A stretch of 5,476 bases of DNA from Candidatus Dadabacteria bacterium (GTDB taxonomy: Bacteria > Desulfobacterota_D > UBA1144 > Nemesobacterales > JAJCZQ01), in the NCBI GenBank assembly GCA_030624695.1, contig JAUXJP010000086.1, positions 1 to 5,476 on the forward strand, given 5' to 3'. The position numbers and the translations under genes are program-made. This document shows positions 5,087 to 5,476 of this stretch, in pieces. The number at the start of each line of letters is the position of its first letter. The stretch's first letter is position 1. The notes under the pieces were generated by a model that was not told the origin of the DNA, made no database searches, and saw only the letters and a list, made by a program, of their open reading frames with translations.

Positions 5087-5476
5087 TTACTTTCTTAAAA
5101 ATACCACTTCGTCGAGACCTTTACGTTTTCCTTTTTTGGGTAATTCAGCGCTGTAACCAACACAGATTACTGCCATAAGTTCATATTTTTTTGGTGCACA
5201 ACAAATCTCGACTACTTTATCACCATTTTTTAATATTTCGCCACTCCACACCCCTGCAAGACCTAGTGCATGAATAGCAAGGAGCATATTTTGAAGGCAG
5301 GCCCCCATGGTCTGCGCATCTTTAACAATATCATAAGTAACATTATGATCAACGAAAACAGGAATTATAACTGGAGCATTTTCAAGGACTGCCTTATGTT
5401 TGGTGAGCTTTGCAATCTCAGATTTTAATTCTTTATCTCTAATAACTGCAAATCGCCATGGTTGATTGTCCATCCC
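5087..5476 (-). CDS. Nitroreductase-family FMN oxidoreductase, C-terminal part (cut by window edge)
   Basis: The frame is open to the right edge and ends at TAA 5089-5087, giving 129 residues plus the missing N-terminus. The visible start G-M-D-NQPWRF is the conserved internal motif of FMN nitroreductases (usually APSxxNxQPWxF), so the first methionine seen is internal and roughly the first 30-40 residues lie outside. Other marks are GACLQNMLLAIHALGLAGVWSG (in the middle, contacting FMN in relatives) and the ending VICVGYSAELPKKGKRKGLDEVV, typical of the family C-terminus. These dimeric enzymes reduce varied acceptors with NAD(P)H or take other roles in flavin chemistry; the substrate is unknown. 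It lies 123 bases upstream of etfB on the same strand with no strong terminator between, so co-transcription is possible. A functional link to the ETF system is only inferred from position. Confidence 0.88.
   Translation of the reverse strand, partial: GMDNQPWRFAVIRDKELKSEIAKLTKHKAVLENAPVIIPVFVDHNVTYDIVKDAQTMGACLQNMLLAIHALGLAGVWSGEILKNGDKVVEICCAPKKYELMAVICVGYSAELPKKGKRKGLDEVVFLRK

Overview
The window is AT-rich, and all supported genes lie on the minus strand, so biological reading order runs from high to low coordinates. The strong Shine-Dalgarno sequences (AAGGAGG), the low GC, an EtfA subunit carrying a bacterial-type 2[4Fe-4S] ferredoxin domain, and the TRAP transporter suggest an anaerobic bacterium. 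A clostridial Bacillota or another low-GC anaerobe is the best guess. There is no rRNA or other phylogenetic marker, so the lineage is an inference.

Layout in transcription order: (1) the C-terminal two thirds of a nitroreductase-family flavoprotein, cut by the right window edge (5476-5087); (2) etfB (4963-4136, TTG start) and etfA with an N-terminal ferredoxin domain (4149-2944), overlapping by 14 bases; (3) a 159-base gap with a candidate promoter and a dyad; (4) a DAO-superfamily FAD-dependent dehydrogenase or oxidase (2784-1606); (5) a 410-base gap (1605-1196) holding a candidate sigma-A type promoter, a long leader, a tandem 8-mer and what looks like a decayed second copy of the dctP start; (6) dctP, the TRAP solute-binding protein (1195-188); (7) a perfect 12-bp hairpin; (8) the first 39 codons of dctQ, the small TRAP permease subunit, cut by the left edge. 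A dctM gene would be expected further left.

Working model (inference): DctP captures a carboxylate-bearing substrate and DctQ(M) imports it. The DAO-family flavoprotein then oxidises it, possibly as an N-methyl amino acid, amino acid or 2-hydroxy acid. Electrons pass to the EtfAB pair. The EtfB motif GRQAMDGDTGQVGP and the EtfA ferredoxin extension match the type of ETF found in electron-bifurcating complexes such as CarDE and LctBC of Acetobacterium woodii. The combination of this ETF type with a DAO-family partner and a TRAP importer is the most interesting aspect of the window. Neither the substrate nor bifurcation can be proven from sequence alone.
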